A stretch of 64,000 bases of DNA from Terrabacter sp. 28 (GCA_000955875.1 JYOE01000004.1:171355-235354); one strand, 5' to 3'. Counted from the stretch's first letter, positions 51,550-61,604 are shown. Translations and numbers: made by a program. The notes: generated by a model from the letters alone, not told the origin.

Positions 51550-52806
51550 GTGACCGAAGAGAGCCGCACGCACGGGACCTCCGCAACGGACATCCAGACG
51601 CTCAGCGTCACGGTGACCGGTGACGACCGGCCCGGTGTCACCGGCACCCTGCTCGGGGCGCTGTCGGGCGTGGACGCCGAGGTGCTCGACATCCAGCAGG
51701 TCGTCGTCCACGGTCACCTCACCCTCACGGTGCTGCTGCGTCCCGGCGCGCACGTCGACCAGCTGCGAGACGCCGCGGCCGTGGCCGCCCACCGGCTCGG
51801 GCTCACGCTCACCGTCGTCGAGGGCACCGGCGACAACGCGCGTCCCCGCCAGGGCCGCGCCGCCGTCGTGGTGCTCGGCGCGCCGCTGAGCGCGGACGCC
51901 GTGTCGCTCGTGACCACCCAGATCGCCGAGCACGGCGCCAACATCGACCGCATCCGGCGCCTCTCGCGCTACCCCGTCACGACGGTCGAGTTCGACGTCT
52001 CGGGAGCGGACGTGCCGTCGCTGCGCCGGGACATGGCGCTCGTCGCGGCGACGGAGGCCATCGACATCGCCGTCGCCCCCGGCGGCCTCGCCCGGCGCGG
52101 GCGTCGACTCGTCGTCCTCGACGTCGACTCGACGCTGATCCAGCAGGAGGTCATCGAGCTGCTCGCCGCCCACTGCGGACGTGAGGCCGAGGTCGCCGAG
52201 GTGACGGCGCGGGCCATGGCCGGTGAGCTGGACTTCGAGGAGTCGCTCCGGGCGCGGGTCGCGACGCTCGCGGGCCTGCCCGCGAGCGTGCTCGACGAGG
52301 TGCGCGCGGCGGTGGAGCTGACCCCCGGGGCCCGCACCCTGGTGCGCACGCTCAAGCGGCTCGGCTTCACGGTCGGTCTCGTCAGCGGCGGCTTCATCGA
52401 GATCGTCGGCGACCTCGCCGCCGAGCTCGGCATCGACCACGCCCGCGCCAACCGTCTCGAGATCGTCGACGGACGCCTCACCGGGGGCGTCGTCGGCGAC
52501 GTCGTCGACCGTGCCGGCAAGGCGCGCGCCCTGCGCGAGTTCGCGGAGCAGGAGGGGCTGCCCCTCAGCCGCACCGTCGCAATCGGCGACGGTGCCAACG
52601 ACCTGGACATGCTCGACGCCGCCGGCCTCGGGGTCGCCTTCAACGCCAAGCCGATCGTGCAGGAGCAGGCCCAGACCTCGGTCAACGTGCCCTACCTCGA
52701 CTCGGTGCTCTACCTGCTCGGGATCTCCCGCGAGGAGATCGAGGAGGCCGATATCGACGACGGCACGCCGACCCAGGCTCCGCCGGTCCCGCACCACGGT
52801 CACTAG
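51550..52806 (+). CDS. serB: Phosphoserine phosphatase SerB with ACT domain
   Basis: A 418-residue enzyme that dephosphorylates phosphoserine in serine synthesis. Residues about 17-180 are paired ACT-like domains (TVTGDDRPGVTGTLLGALSG). The HAD domain has LVVLDVDSTLIQQEVIELLA (about 196), GLVSGGF (about 278) and TVAIGDGANDLDML (about 345). TACGCT lies seven bases before the GTG. It is followed by cphB nine bases after its stop. Confidence 0.95.
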   Translation: MTEESRTHGTSATDIQTLSVTVTGDDRPGVTGTLLGALSGVDAEVLDIQQVVVHGHLTLTVLLRPGAHVDQLRDAAAVAAHRLGLTLTVVEGTGDNARPRQGRAAVVVLGAPLSADAVSLVTTQIAEHGANIDRIRRLSRYPVTTVEFDVSGADVPSLRRDMALVAATEAIDIAVAPGGLARRGRRLVVLDVDSTLIQQEVIELLAAHCGREAEVAEVTARAMAGELDFEESLRARVATLAGLPASVLDEVRAAVELTPGARTLVRTLKRLGFTVGLVSGGFIEIVGDLAAELGIDHARANRLEIVDGRLTGGVVGDVVDRAGKARALREFAEQEGLPLSRTVAIGDGANDLDMLDAAGLGVAFNAKPIVQEQAQTSVNVPYLDSVLYLLGISREEIEEADIDDGTPTQAPPVPHHGH

Positions 52807-52815
52807 GCTGGCGCG

Positions 52816-53736
52816 ATGCAGACCGTGGCCACCTCGTCAGCAGCACCGAACCCTGACGGCATACGGCGCACGCTGCTCGTCATCGGTGGCGCCGAGGACC
52901 GCATCGGCCGGTCGGTCGTGCTCAAGCGCTTCGTCAAGCTCGCCGGGGGCCGGCGGTCGCACATCGTCGTCATCCCCACGGCGTCGTCGTTCGCCGACGA
53001 GGTGTCCGAGGCGTACCGCGACGTCTTCACCCGTCTGCGCGGGGGCGACGTCTCCGTGGTCAACCCGGCGACCCGACGCGACTCGAACGACCCGGCGATG
53101 GTCGAGCTGCTCGACAGCGCCACCGGCGTCTTCCTCACCGGCGGCAGCCAGGTCAAGCTCTCCCAGAACATCGTCGGCACCCCCGTGGGCGACGCGATCG
53201 TGCGGGCGTACGAGCGCGGCGCCGTCGTCGCCGGCACGTCCGCCGGCGCCTCGATCATGAGCCGCTACATGATCTCGCTCGGCGAGGAGGGGCTCACCCC
53301 ACGCCAGCGCGCCAGCCAGATCTCGGCAGGGCTCGGCCTCGTCGAGGACGTCATCATCGACCAGCACTTCGACCAGCGCGGCCGCTACGGCCGGCTCATG
53401 TCGATGGTCGCCGCCTCCCCCAACCTGCTCGGCATGGGCATCGACGAGAACACGGCCGCCGAGATCCGCGGCGGCACCGTGATGTCGGTCATCGGGGCCG
53501 GCTCGATCTTCGTCGTCAACGCCCGCAACGCCATCACCGACGCGCCCGACGCCCGGCGCGGTGCGCCGCTGCTCGTCTCCGGCGCGGTGGTGCACTCGCT
53601 GCCCACGGGCAGTACGTTCGACCTGGGCCACGTCGAGCTGACCGCGTTCGTCGAACGTCACCCCGACATCGAGGGTGCGGTCGTCCCGGCGAAGGTCCGG
53701 GCGGCGCGCTCCTCGACGAGCAGCGCCGCTCGCTAG
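52816..53736 (+). CDS. cphB: Cyanophycinase CphB
   Basis: A 306-residue S51-type serine peptidase that cuts cyanophycin to beta-Asp-Arg dipeptides. The nucleophile lies in VVAGTSAGASIMS (about 141), with FLTGGSQVKL before it and DQHFDQRGRYGRL (about 181) after it. TAGGCT lies six bases before the ATG. It precedes cphA by 84 bases in the same direction. No isoaspartyl dipeptidase gene is in the window. Confidence 0.93.
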   Translation: MQTVATSSAAPNPDGIRRTLLVIGGAEDRIGRSVVLKRFVKLAGGRRSHIVVIPTASSFADEVSEAYRDVFTRLRGGDVSVVNPATRRDSNDPAMVELLDSATGVFLTGGSQVKLSQNIVGTPVGDAIVRAYERGAVVAGTSAGASIMSRYMISLGEEGLTPRQRASQISAGLGLVEDVIIDQHFDQRGRYGRLMSMVAASPNLLGMGIDENTAAEIRGGTVMSVIGAGSIFVVNARNAITDAPDARRGAPLLVSGAVVHSLPTGSTFDLGHVELTAFVERHPDIEGAVVPAKVRAARSSTSSAAR

Positions 53737-53820
53737 TCCAGCAGTCCCGCCCGTCCCTGAGAGTACGGTCGTGCGCGAGGTGCCCCTGCGGCATACGCAC
53801 GACCACGTAGGAGGAGATCC

Positions 53821-56712
53821 ATGGCCGTCGAGGTCCCCACCCCCACAGGCCCGGCCCGCCCGGACCTGAAGATCCTCGAGACCCGGATCTACCGCGGCCC
53901 CAACGTCTGGTCCTACCAGCAGGCCATCCACCTCGTCGTCGACCTCGGCAGCCTCGAGGAGTACCCCACGGTCTCGCTCGACGGCTTCACCGACCGGCTC
54001 ATCGAGCTGGTGCCCGGCCTCGAGCGGCACACGTGCTCGCTCGGCCGGCGCGGCGGCTTCATCGAGCGGCTGCGCGAGGGCACCTGGCTCGGCCACGTCG
54101 CCGAGCACGTCGCGCTGCAGCTGCAGACCCTCGCCGGCCACGACTCGCGGCGCGGCAAGACCCGCGCGGTCAAGGGCGAGCCCGGTCACTACAACGTCAT
54201 CTACAGCTACACCGACGAGACCGTCGGTGTCGCCGCGGGCAAGCTCGCCGTGCGCCTCATCAACCACCTCGTCGACGGCGAGGACGGCTTCGACTTCGAG
54301 ACCGAGTTCAACGCCTTCCTCAGGCAGGCCGAGCGGGTCGCCTTCGGCCCGTCGACGGCGGCGATCCTCGAGGAGGCCGCCTCCCGCGACATCCCCTTCA
54401 TCCGCCTCAACTCCGCCTCGCTCGTGCAGCTCGGGCAGGGCGTCCACGCCCAGCGCATCCGCGCCACGATGACGTCGAAGACGGGCGCCCTCGCCGTCGA
54501 CATCGCCAGCGACAAGGACATGACGACCAAGCTGCTCGGCTCGGCGGGGCTGCCGGTGCCCAAGCAGGAGGCCGTACGCACCCTGCGCGGCACGCTCGAC
54601 GCCGCCCGCCGCATCGGGTTCCCCGTCGTGGTCAAGCCGCTCGACGGCAACCACGGGCGCGGCGTGTGCCTCAACCTCCAGAGCGACGAGGAGGTCGAGA
54701 AGGCGTACGACATCGCCAAGGCCGAGTCGCGGCGCGGCACGATCATCGTCGAGTCGTTCGTCACCGGGCGCGACTACCGCTGCCTCATCGTCGGCGGCCG
54801 CATGCAGGCCATCGCCGAGCGCGTGCCGGCGCACGTCGTCGGCGACGGAACGCACACGGTGGCCGAGCTCGTCGACGTCACGAACGCCGACCCGCGCCGC
54901 GGCGTCGGGCACGAGAAGGTGCTGACGAAGATCAAGGTCGACGCCAACGCGCTCGAGATCCTCGCCGGCCAGGGCCACACGCTCGAGTCGGTGCCGACCG
55001 AGGGCGAGATGGTCAAGCTGGCGCTCACCGGCAACATGTCGACCGGCGGCATCTCCATCGACCGCACCTTCGACGCGCACCCCGACAACGTCGAGATCGC
55101 CGAGGAGGCCGCGCGCATCGTCGGCCTCGACGTCGCCGGCATCGACTTCATCTGCCCCGACATCACCTACCCGGTGCGTGAGACGGGCGGGGCCATCTGC
55201 GAGGTCAACGCCGCGCCGGGTTTCCGCATGCACACGCACCCGACCGTCGGCGAGCCGCAGTTCATCGCGAAGCCGGTCGTCGACCTGCTCTTCCCGCCGG
55301 GCGCCCAGTCGCGCGTGCCGATCGTCGCCGTCACCGGCACCAACGGCAAGACGACGACCTCGCGCATGATCGCCCACATCTTCAAGGGCCTCGGTCGCAA
55401 GGTCGGCATGACCTCGACCGACGGTGTCGTCATCGACGAGCGGCTCGTCATCAAGGCCGACGCGTCGGGCCCGCGGTCGGCCCGGATGGTGCTGCAGAAC
55501 CCGCGCGTCGACTTCGCCGTCATGGAGGTCGCCCGCGGTGGCATCCTGCGCGAGGGCCTCGGCTACGACCGCAACGACATCGCGGTCGTCACCAACATCG
55601 CCCCGGATCACTTGGGGATGAAGGGAATCGACACCCTTCGCCAGCTGGCCGACGTCAAGGCCGTCATCGTCGAGGCCGTCCCGCGCGACGGCTTCGCGGT
55701 GCTGAACGCCGACGACCCGCACGTGCGCAACATGCGCCGCAAGTGCTCGGGCGGCATCGTCTGGTTCACGATGTCCGAACCGGGCAGCGAGGTGCGCGAG
55801 TTCGTCGACGACTACTGCCGTCGCGGCGGCCGCGCCGTCGTGCTCGAGCCCAGCGACCGCGGCGAGATGATCGTCATCAAGCACGGCCGCCGGAGCATGC
55901 AGCTCGCGTGGACGCACCTGCTGCCGGCCACGTTCGGCGGTGCGGCGCGGTTCAACGTCGCCAACGCGCTGGCCGCAGCGGGCGCCGCGTTCGCCGCCGA
56001 CGCTCCCCTGCACGACATCCGCCAGGGGCTGCGCACCTTCGCGACGACGTACTACCTCTCCCCCGGCCGCCTCAACCTCGTCCAGGTCGCCAACGCCGAG
56101 GTCTTCGTCGATTACTGCCACAACGCTGCCGGCATGAAGGAGCTCGGCGCGTTCGTCGACCGCTACGCCGCGCAGAAGCAGGGCCAGGCCGACCTCGGCC
56201 GGACGTCGCGCATCGGCATGATCGGTGCGGCCGGTGACCGGCGCGACGACGACATCCGCGAGCTCGGTGCCGTCGCCGCCCAGCACTTCGACGTGCTCGT
56301 GGTGCGCGAGGACGCCCGCCTCCGAGGTCGCAAGGCCGGCGTGAGCGCCGCGCTCGTCGCCGAGGGGGCGCGTCAGGCGATGGCCGAGGGGGCGCGCTGC
56401 CGCCAGGTCGAGATCGTGCTCGACGAGCTGGAGGCGACCCGCCACGTGCTCGCCCGCACCAATCCCGGCGACCTCGTCGTCATGTGCGTCGACCAGCACT
56501 CGATGGTCGTCGCCGAGCTCGAGGAGCGCACGAAGTCGGCCCAGGCCGGTGCCCGCATCGGCACACCCGCGGCGGCGACGAGCGACCCCGACCTCGACCC
56601 GACCACCCTCACCGAGACGGCCGAGGCGGAGGGCGACGAGGCCGAGGGTGAGGCACTCGGTGCGGTCCCGGGCGAGACCCAGCCCGAGATGGCCGACGAC
56701 ACCGCCATCTGA
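53821..56712 (+). CDS. cphA: Cyanophycin synthetase CphA
   Basis: A 963-residue enzyme that extends a poly-Asp backbone and attaches Arg side chains using ATP. Domains are: N-terminal (KILETRIYRGPNVWSY), ATP-grasp with VVKPLDGNHGRGV near 272, and Mur-ligase-like with VTGTNGKTTTSRM near 504, GYDRNDIAVVTNIAPDH near 588 and YCHNAAGM near 769. It is longer than the usual 870-900 residues because of an acidic, Thr/Glu-rich tail after about 905. GGAGGAG lies just before the ATG, and no -10 sits at the start, so it probably shares the cphB transcript or has a leadered promoter. Confidence 0.96.
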   Translation: MAVEVPTPTGPARPDLKILETRIYRGPNVWSYQQAIHLVVDLGSLEEYPTVSLDGFTDRLIELVPGLERHTCSLGRRGGFIERLREGTWLGHVAEHVALQLQTLAGHDSRRGKTRAVKGEPGHYNVIYSYTDETVGVAAGKLAVRLINHLVDGEDGFDFETEFNAFLRQAERVAFGPSTAAILEEAASRDIPFIRLNSASLVQLGQGVHAQRIRATMTSKTGALAVDIASDKDMTTKLLGSAGLPVPKQEAVRTLRGTLDAARRIGFPVVVKPLDGNHGRGVCLNLQSDEEVEKAYDIAKAESRRGTIIVESFVTGRDYRCLIVGGRMQAIAERVPAHVVGDGTHTVAELVDVTNADPRRGVGHEKVLTKIKVDANALEILAGQGHTLESVPTEGEMVKLALTGNMSTGGISIDRTFDAHPDNVEIAEEAARIVGLDVAGIDFICPDITYPVRETGGAICEVNAAPGFRMHTHPTVGEPQFIAKPVVDLLFPPGAQSRVPIVAVTGTNGKTTTSRMIAHIFKGLGRKVGMTSTDGVVIDERLVIKADASGPRSARMVLQNPRVDFAVMEVARGGILREGLGYDRNDIAVVTNIAPDHLGMKGIDTLRQLADVKAVIVEAVPRDGFAVLNADDPHVRNMRRKCSGGIVWFTMSEPGSEVREFVDDYCRRGGRAVVLEPSDRGEMIVIKHGRRSMQLAWTHLLPATFGGAARFNVANALAAAGAAFAADAPLHDIRQGLRTFATTYYLSPGRLNLVQVANAEVFVDYCHNAAGMKELGAFVDRYAAQKQGQADLGRTSRIGMIGAAGDRRDDDIRELGAVAAQHFDVLVVREDARLRGRKAGVSAALVAEGARQAMAEGARCRQVEIVLDELEATRHVLARTNPGDLVVMCVDQHSMVVAELEERTKSAQAGARIGTPAAATSDPDLDPTTLTETAEAEGDEAEGEALGAVPGETQPEMADDTAI

Positions 56713-56731
56713 TCCGAGTCCCCCGACGCCG

Positions 56732-56771
56732 TCGAGTGCTCACTTTCCCACGTCGGAAGGTGAGCACTCGA
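56732..56771. repeat. 17-bp hairpin with TCGA ends after cphA
   Basis: Arms 56732-56748 and 56755-56771 (TCGAGTGCTCAC... / ...GTGAGCACTCGA) pair with one G-T position. It starts 20 bases after the cphA stop and has no T-tract. Confidence 0.8.
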
Positions 56772-56783
56772 GGCACCGGCCCA

Positions 56784-56855
56784 TCGAGTGCTCAGTTCCC
56801 GACGCACCAACCCCATCGAGGGCTCAGTTCCCTGCGTCAGAAAGTGAGCACTCGA
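56784..56855. repeat. Second hairpin with the same outer sequence
   Basis: Arms 56784-56806 and 56833-56855 pair over 23 positions with three mismatches. The spacer holds a third half-copy (ATCGAGGGCTCAG at 56815-56827). The shared word ATCGAGTGCTCA shows it is a duplicate of the first hairpin. It stands between the convergent cphA and Mur-ligase genes. Confidence 0.75.
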
Positions 56856-56925
56856 CTCAGGGAGAGGTGTCGCTGAAAGCCTCGCTTCCGCGTACGCGTC
56901 CGCCGACTCAGGGTCGGCCGCTCGG

Positions 56926-59196
56926 TCAGTCGGCGGGGGCGAGCTCGTCGGCGTAGGCGCGCAGGGCCCGACGGTAGCTCTGGGTGTCGACGTCGGTCGT
57001 CGCCTCGAGCGTGGCGCGGATGAGGTCGGCCACGGCCTGGCGTTCCTGGCCGAGGTCGGCCTGCACCAGTGCCCGGAGCATGAGCGCTGCCGTGTTGTGC
57101 GGCCGCGCCTCCAGCACGTCGGTGACGAGTGCCTGTGCCTCCGCCGCGCGGCCGACGACGCGCAGGCTCGAGGCGAGCTGCAGCTGTGCCCGGTGGCGGT
57201 GCGGCTCACGCAGCCCGCCGGCGAGGGCCTGCTCGTAGAGGCCGATCGCGCCCTGCTCGTCGCCGCCGGCGTCCTTGGCGCCGGCGAGCTCGAAGACGAG
57301 GCGCGGGTCTCCGGGATGCGTGTTGACGAGCTCCTGGGCCGCGGCGGTGCGGGCGGTGTCGTCGTCCAGCTCCCACAGGGCGGCGATCTCGGCCTCGAGC
57401 TCGTGCTCGCCGCGGGCCGCGACGACCTTGCGCCGGATCGTGCGGGCATCGTCGACCTTGCCGCCGTGGTCACGGATCCAGCGGTTGACCTCGGCGCGCT
57501 CGGCATGGCACATCAGGGCGATGACGTCGCCGTCGAGCGCGTGCGGCACGAGGGCCTCGAGCGCCTCCAGCTCGGTGTCGTAGCCGGGCACGTCTAGCAC
57601 GCCGACCTTGGCGAGGCCCTCGCGGAAGAGCCCGAGGAGCTCCTCCGGCTGGCGCCCGCGCAGGTAGTGGCGGGCGATCTTCAGGACGACCTGCTCGGCG
57701 CCGTGCCCGGCGATCTCACCCATGGCGGTGATGGCCTCGTCGGCGCGGTCGCCCGCGCACCCCAGCCCGAGGCGTACGGCCCCGCCCGGTGCCGCGAGAC
57801 CGCGCGCGACGTCGAGGAGGGCCTCGAGCCCCGCCTCGTTGTGCGCCATGTCCATGATCACGGTCGCCTTGCCGCCCTGCGGCAGCGGGAGCGAGTACGT
57901 GTTGAGCCGGCCCCAGTTGTGCTCGGGGTCGGGCGCGAAGGTGCGCAGCCCCTCGACGACGGCCGACCGCGGCACGCCGAGCCCCAGCGCGGCTGCGGCA
58001 CCGGCGAGGGCGTTGGCGATGTTGTTCTGCGACAGGCCGCTCAGCGTCATCGGCACGTCGACGATCTTGACCAGCCGGTCGGGGTCGCCGTTGGGCGACA
58101 GGACGACGATCTCGCCGTCGAGCACCGTGATGCCGCGCCCGCCGGAGTTGATCGACTCCCACAGCGCCGGTGACGCGGGGTCGAGGCTGAACGCCCACGG
58201 CTTGGCCCTGATGCCGAAGCGCATCGCCCAGACGCGGGGGTCGTCACCGTTGAGCACGACCCAGCCCTGCGGCTTGGTCACGGTGGTGACGATGGCCTTG
58301 ACCTCGGCGAGCTGGTCGAGGGTGTCGATGCCCTGCAGGCCGAGGTGGTCGGCGCTGACGTTGGTGACGACGCTGACGTCGTTGGCGGTGACGCCCATGC
58401 CCTTGAGCAGCATGCCGCCGCGGGCCGTCTCGAGGATGCCGATGTCGAGGCCCGGGGTCTCGAGCACGCCGCGCGCGCCGGCAGGTCCGGAGAAGTCACC
58501 CTCCTCCTTGGTCTCGCCCATGACGACGACGCCGTCGGTCGAGCTCCACGCCGTCGTGAGGCCTGCGGTCATGCACATGTGGGCCATGAGGCGGGTGGTC
58601 GTCGTCTTGCCGTTGGTGCCGGTGACGGACGCGACGGGCACCGTCGGCGTGATGACGCTCGGCCCCGGGCCGTCGGGCGCCGCCATGATGACCGCGGCGA
58701 CCTCCTCGATGACGTCGTCGACACGGCGCGACGGGTCGAGCAAACCCGCCATGACGGCGCCGAACTGCTCTCCCGCGACGCGACCGCGCGTGCGGTGCAC
58801 CCACGGGAAGGCGAGCACGACGTCCTCGACCGTCTGGCCGGCCCGCACGCGTACGCCGAGTCGTCCAGCGCCGATCTCGGTGCCGACGCGGCGCGTGACG
58901 TTGCGGATGAGGCGCATGACGAAGCGCTGGCGCAGCGCCGTGCCGCGCTTGCCCGGGCGGGCCGAGCGCATGCCGAGGCGGCGGGCGAGCGTCTCCGCCT
59001 CGGTGCGCTTGAGGTCGAGGTAGCCGGGCAGGTGCAGGATCACCTTGATCGCGGGCCGCGCGAAGTAGAGGTTGGGTCCGTCGAGGACTCGCACCTCGTC
59101 GACCCTGACCGGGGCCACCGCCACTGGCGCGTCGTCCGTCTGGTTCTGCGTGTCGTCGGTCGGCAGGGTGGTGGACTCGGTCCCGGCGTGAGGCAT
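56926..59196 (-). CDS. Mur-ligase-family protein (CphA-like) with C-terminal TPR domain
   Basis: The 756-residue product resembles the C-terminal half of cyanophycin synthetase: Walker A VTGTNGKTTTTRLMAH near 191, GDFSGPAGARGVLETP, GVTANDVSVVTNVSADHLG near 275, SQNNIANALAGAAAA and DMAHNEAGLEALL near 453. It lacks the ATP-grasp domain. The N-terminal 100 residues recall the CphA N-domain (VRVLDGPNLYFARPAIKV). Residues about 605-750 form TPR-like helices (FELAGAKDAGGDEQGAIGLYEQAL). It faces cphA across the hairpin region. TAGAGT lies seven bases before the ATG. A role in cyanophycin or a related polymer is inferred from location. Confidence 0.85.
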   Translation of the reverse strand: MPHAGTESTTLPTDDTQNQTDDAPVAVAPVRVDEVRVLDGPNLYFARPAIKVILHLPGYLDLKRTEAETLARRLGMRSARPGKRGTALRQRFVMRLIRNVTRRVGTEIGAGRLGVRVRAGQTVEDVVLAFPWVHRTRGRVAGEQFGAVMAGLLDPSRRVDDVIEEVAAVIMAAPDGPGPSVITPTVPVASVTGTNGKTTTTRLMAHMCMTAGLTTAWSSTDGVVVMGETKEEGDFSGPAGARGVLETPGLDIGILETARGGMLLKGMGVTANDVSVVTNVSADHLGLQGIDTLDQLAEVKAIVTTVTKPQGWVVLNGDDPRVWAMRFGIRAKPWAFSLDPASPALWESINSGGRGITVLDGEIVVLSPNGDPDRLVKIVDVPMTLSGLSQNNIANALAGAAAALGLGVPRSAVVEGLRTFAPDPEHNWGRLNTYSLPLPQGGKATVIMDMAHNEAGLEALLDVARGLAAPGGAVRLGLGCAGDRADEAITAMGEIAGHGAEQVVLKIARHYLRGRQPEELLGLFREGLAKVGVLDVPGYDTELEALEALVPHALDGDVIALMCHAERAEVNRWIRDHGGKVDDARTIRRKVVAARGEHELEAEIAALWELDDDTARTAAAQELVNTHPGDPRLVFELAGAKDAGGDEQGAIGLYEQALAGGLREPHRHRAQLQLASSLRVVGRAAEAQALVTDVLEARPHNTAALMLRALVQADLGQERQAVADLIRATLEATTDVDTQSYRRALRAYADELAPAD

Positions 59197-59285
59197 GGGC
59201 AGGACTCTAGCGAGAGCGGGCGAGGCCTCGCCCGGTCACCACTTGTGCCTCCCTGCCCGCCTTGCTGACCACCTCAGGGCCCGCC

Positions 59286-60047
59286 TTACTGCCCCATCGC
59301 GTGGACGCCGCCGTCGACGTGCACGATCTCGCCCGTCGTCGCCGGGAACCAGTCGGAGAGCAGCGCCGCGCACGCCTTCGCGGCGGGCACCGGGTCGTTG
59401 ACGTCCCAGCCGAGCGGGGCGCGCTCGTCCCAGATCTGCTCGAACTGCTCGAAGCCGGGGATCGACTTGGCGGCGGTGGTGCGGATCGGGCCGGCCGCGA
59501 CGAGGTTGCACCGCACCGACTTGGGGCCGAGGTCACGCGCGAGGTAGCGGTTGGTCGACTCGAAGGCGGCCTTCGCGACGCCCATCCAGTCGTAGACCGG
59601 CCAGGCGAACTTCGCGTCGAAGGTGAGCCCGACGACGCTGCCGCCCTCGGGCATGAGCGGCAGGGTGGCGACGGCCAGCGCCTTGAGGCTGTACGCGGAG
59701 ATCCGCACGGCCGTCGAGACGTCCTCCCACGTGCCCTCGAGGAAGTTGAAGGCCCCCTGCGGGGCGAAGCCGATCGAGTGGAGCACGCCGTCGAGGCCGT
59801 CGACGTGCTCGCGCAGCCGGTCGGCCAGCGTGTCCAGGTGCTCCTGGTCGGCGACGTCGAGCTCGATGACGACCGGCGTCTCGGGCAGCCGCTTGGCGAT
59901 GGTCTGCGTGATCTTCATCGTGCGGCCGAAGGAGGTGAGGATGACGGTCGCGCCCTCCTCCTGCGCCAGTTTGGCGACGTGGAACGCGATGGAGCTGTCC
60001 ATGAGGACGCCGGTGATGAGCAGCTTCTTGCCTTCGAGGATTCCCAT
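59286..60047 (-). CDS. fabI: Enoyl-ACP reductase (NADH), InhA/FabI
   Basis: A 253-residue SDR-fold reductase of fatty-acid synthesis. MGILEGKKLLITGVLMDSSIAF is the nucleotide-binding start. The catalytic region is YDWMGVAKAAFES (Tyr-x6-Lys) near 158, preceded by LTFDAKFAWPVYDW. It acts with fabG just upstream, an order conserved in actinobacteria (mabA-inhA). A 22-bp palindrome separates the two. Confidence 0.95.
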   Translation of the reverse strand: MGILEGKKLLITGVLMDSSIAFHVAKLAQEEGATVILTSFGRTMKITQTIAKRLPETPVVIELDVADQEHLDTLADRLREHVDGLDGVLHSIGFAPQGAFNFLEGTWEDVSTAVRISAYSLKALAVATLPLMPEGGSVVGLTFDAKFAWPVYDWMGVAKAAFESTNRYLARDLGPKSVRCNLVAAGPIRTTAAKSIPGFEQFEQIWDERAPLGWDVNDPVPAAKACAALLSDWFPATTGEIVHVDGGVHAMGQ

Positions 60048-60107
60048 GCCTGCGACTTTCTCGTGTGGGTGGGGAAGGGTGGGGACGCTTGGAGCGCAAC
60101 GACATTC

Positions 60108-60129
60108 ACGGCATACGGCCGTATGCCGT
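60108..60129. repeat. Perfect 22-base palindrome between fabG and fabI
   Basis: ACGGCATACGG and its reverse complement stand back to back with no loop. It lies in the 91-base gap between fabG and fabI. It joins the recurrent heptamer GGCATAC to GTATGCC. It could be an operator for fatty-acid synthesis genes or another instance of the genome-wide word. Confidence 0.8.
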
Positions 60130-60138
60130 CGGGTGGGG

Positions 60139-60945
<807 letters not shown>

Positions 60946-61009
60946 CTAACGGACTACCGAAGGGTAGACAGCACGGTCCATGCCCGCCCGGCGGGCTTAT
61001 GGTGGATGG

Positions 61010-61300
61010 GTGCCAAGAGCCCACCACGAACCCGTCGTGCACACCGTCACGTCGGCGCCGTCCTCCACGACCGACGACCAGGACAAGCGCATCAAGCGCT
61101 ACCTGACGATGATGGGGATCCGCGTCGCCCTCTTCGGGCTCGTCTTCGTGACCTCGGGCTGGCTGCGCTGGGCGGCGGTGCTCGGCGCCGTCATCATCCC
61201 CTACATCGCCGTGGTCATCGCGAACGCCGTCGCGCCCCGCCAGCCCGGCGACCTGCAGACGGTGACGCCGCAGGACGACATCCGCCGCATCGAGCAGTGA
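61010..61300 (+). CDS. DUF3099 membrane protein
   Basis: A 96-residue protein with two membrane helices (RVALFGLVFVTSGWLRWAAV; IPYIAVVIANAV) and the DUF3099 pattern DQDKRIKRYLTMMGIR. TATGGT lies six bases before GTG 61010. It overlaps the next gene by four bases (GTGA). Confidence 0.87.
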   Translation: MPRAHHEPVVHTVTSAPSSTTDDQDKRIKRYLTMMGIRVALFGLVFVTSGWLRWAAVLGAVIIPYIAVVIANAVAPRQPGDLQTVTPQDDIRRIEQ

Positions 61301-61542
61301 GCGGGCTCTTCGAGGCTGCCTCCGCGCCGGAGGCCGCCGATCACGTGTGCAGCGCAAAGGGGTGTCGCGCGATCGCTCGGCACGCGGTCGTGTGGAACAA
61401 CCCCAAGCTGCACAAGCCGGAGCGGCGCAAGGTCTGGCTGGCGTGCGACGAGCACGAGAAGTCGCTGGCCGACTTCGTGGCGCTGCGCGGCTTCCTTATC
61501 GAGGTGGTGCCCGTCGAGGCGCTCACCTCGGCTGACGGCTAG
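61297..61542 (+). CDS. Small Cys/His protein, conserved in actinobacteria
   Basis: An 81-residue protein with DHVCSAKGCRAIARHAVVWNNPK and VWLACDEHEKSL; the Cys and His spacing (C-x4-C ... C-x2-H) could hold zinc. It is coupled to DUF3099 through a GTGA overlap. No function is known to me. Similar small proteins sit beside fabG/fabI-DUF3099 in streptomycetes, as far as I recall. Confidence 0.75.
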   Translation: MSGLFEAASAPEAADHVCSAKGCRAIARHAVVWNNPKLHKPERRKVWLACDEHEKSLADFVALRGFLIEVVPVEALTSADG

Positions 61543-61604
61543 ACCTGCTCGAACCCGGCCGTACGTGTGCGGCTCGGTTGGGTGCGGGTGAGCCGGTCAG
61601 CCGG

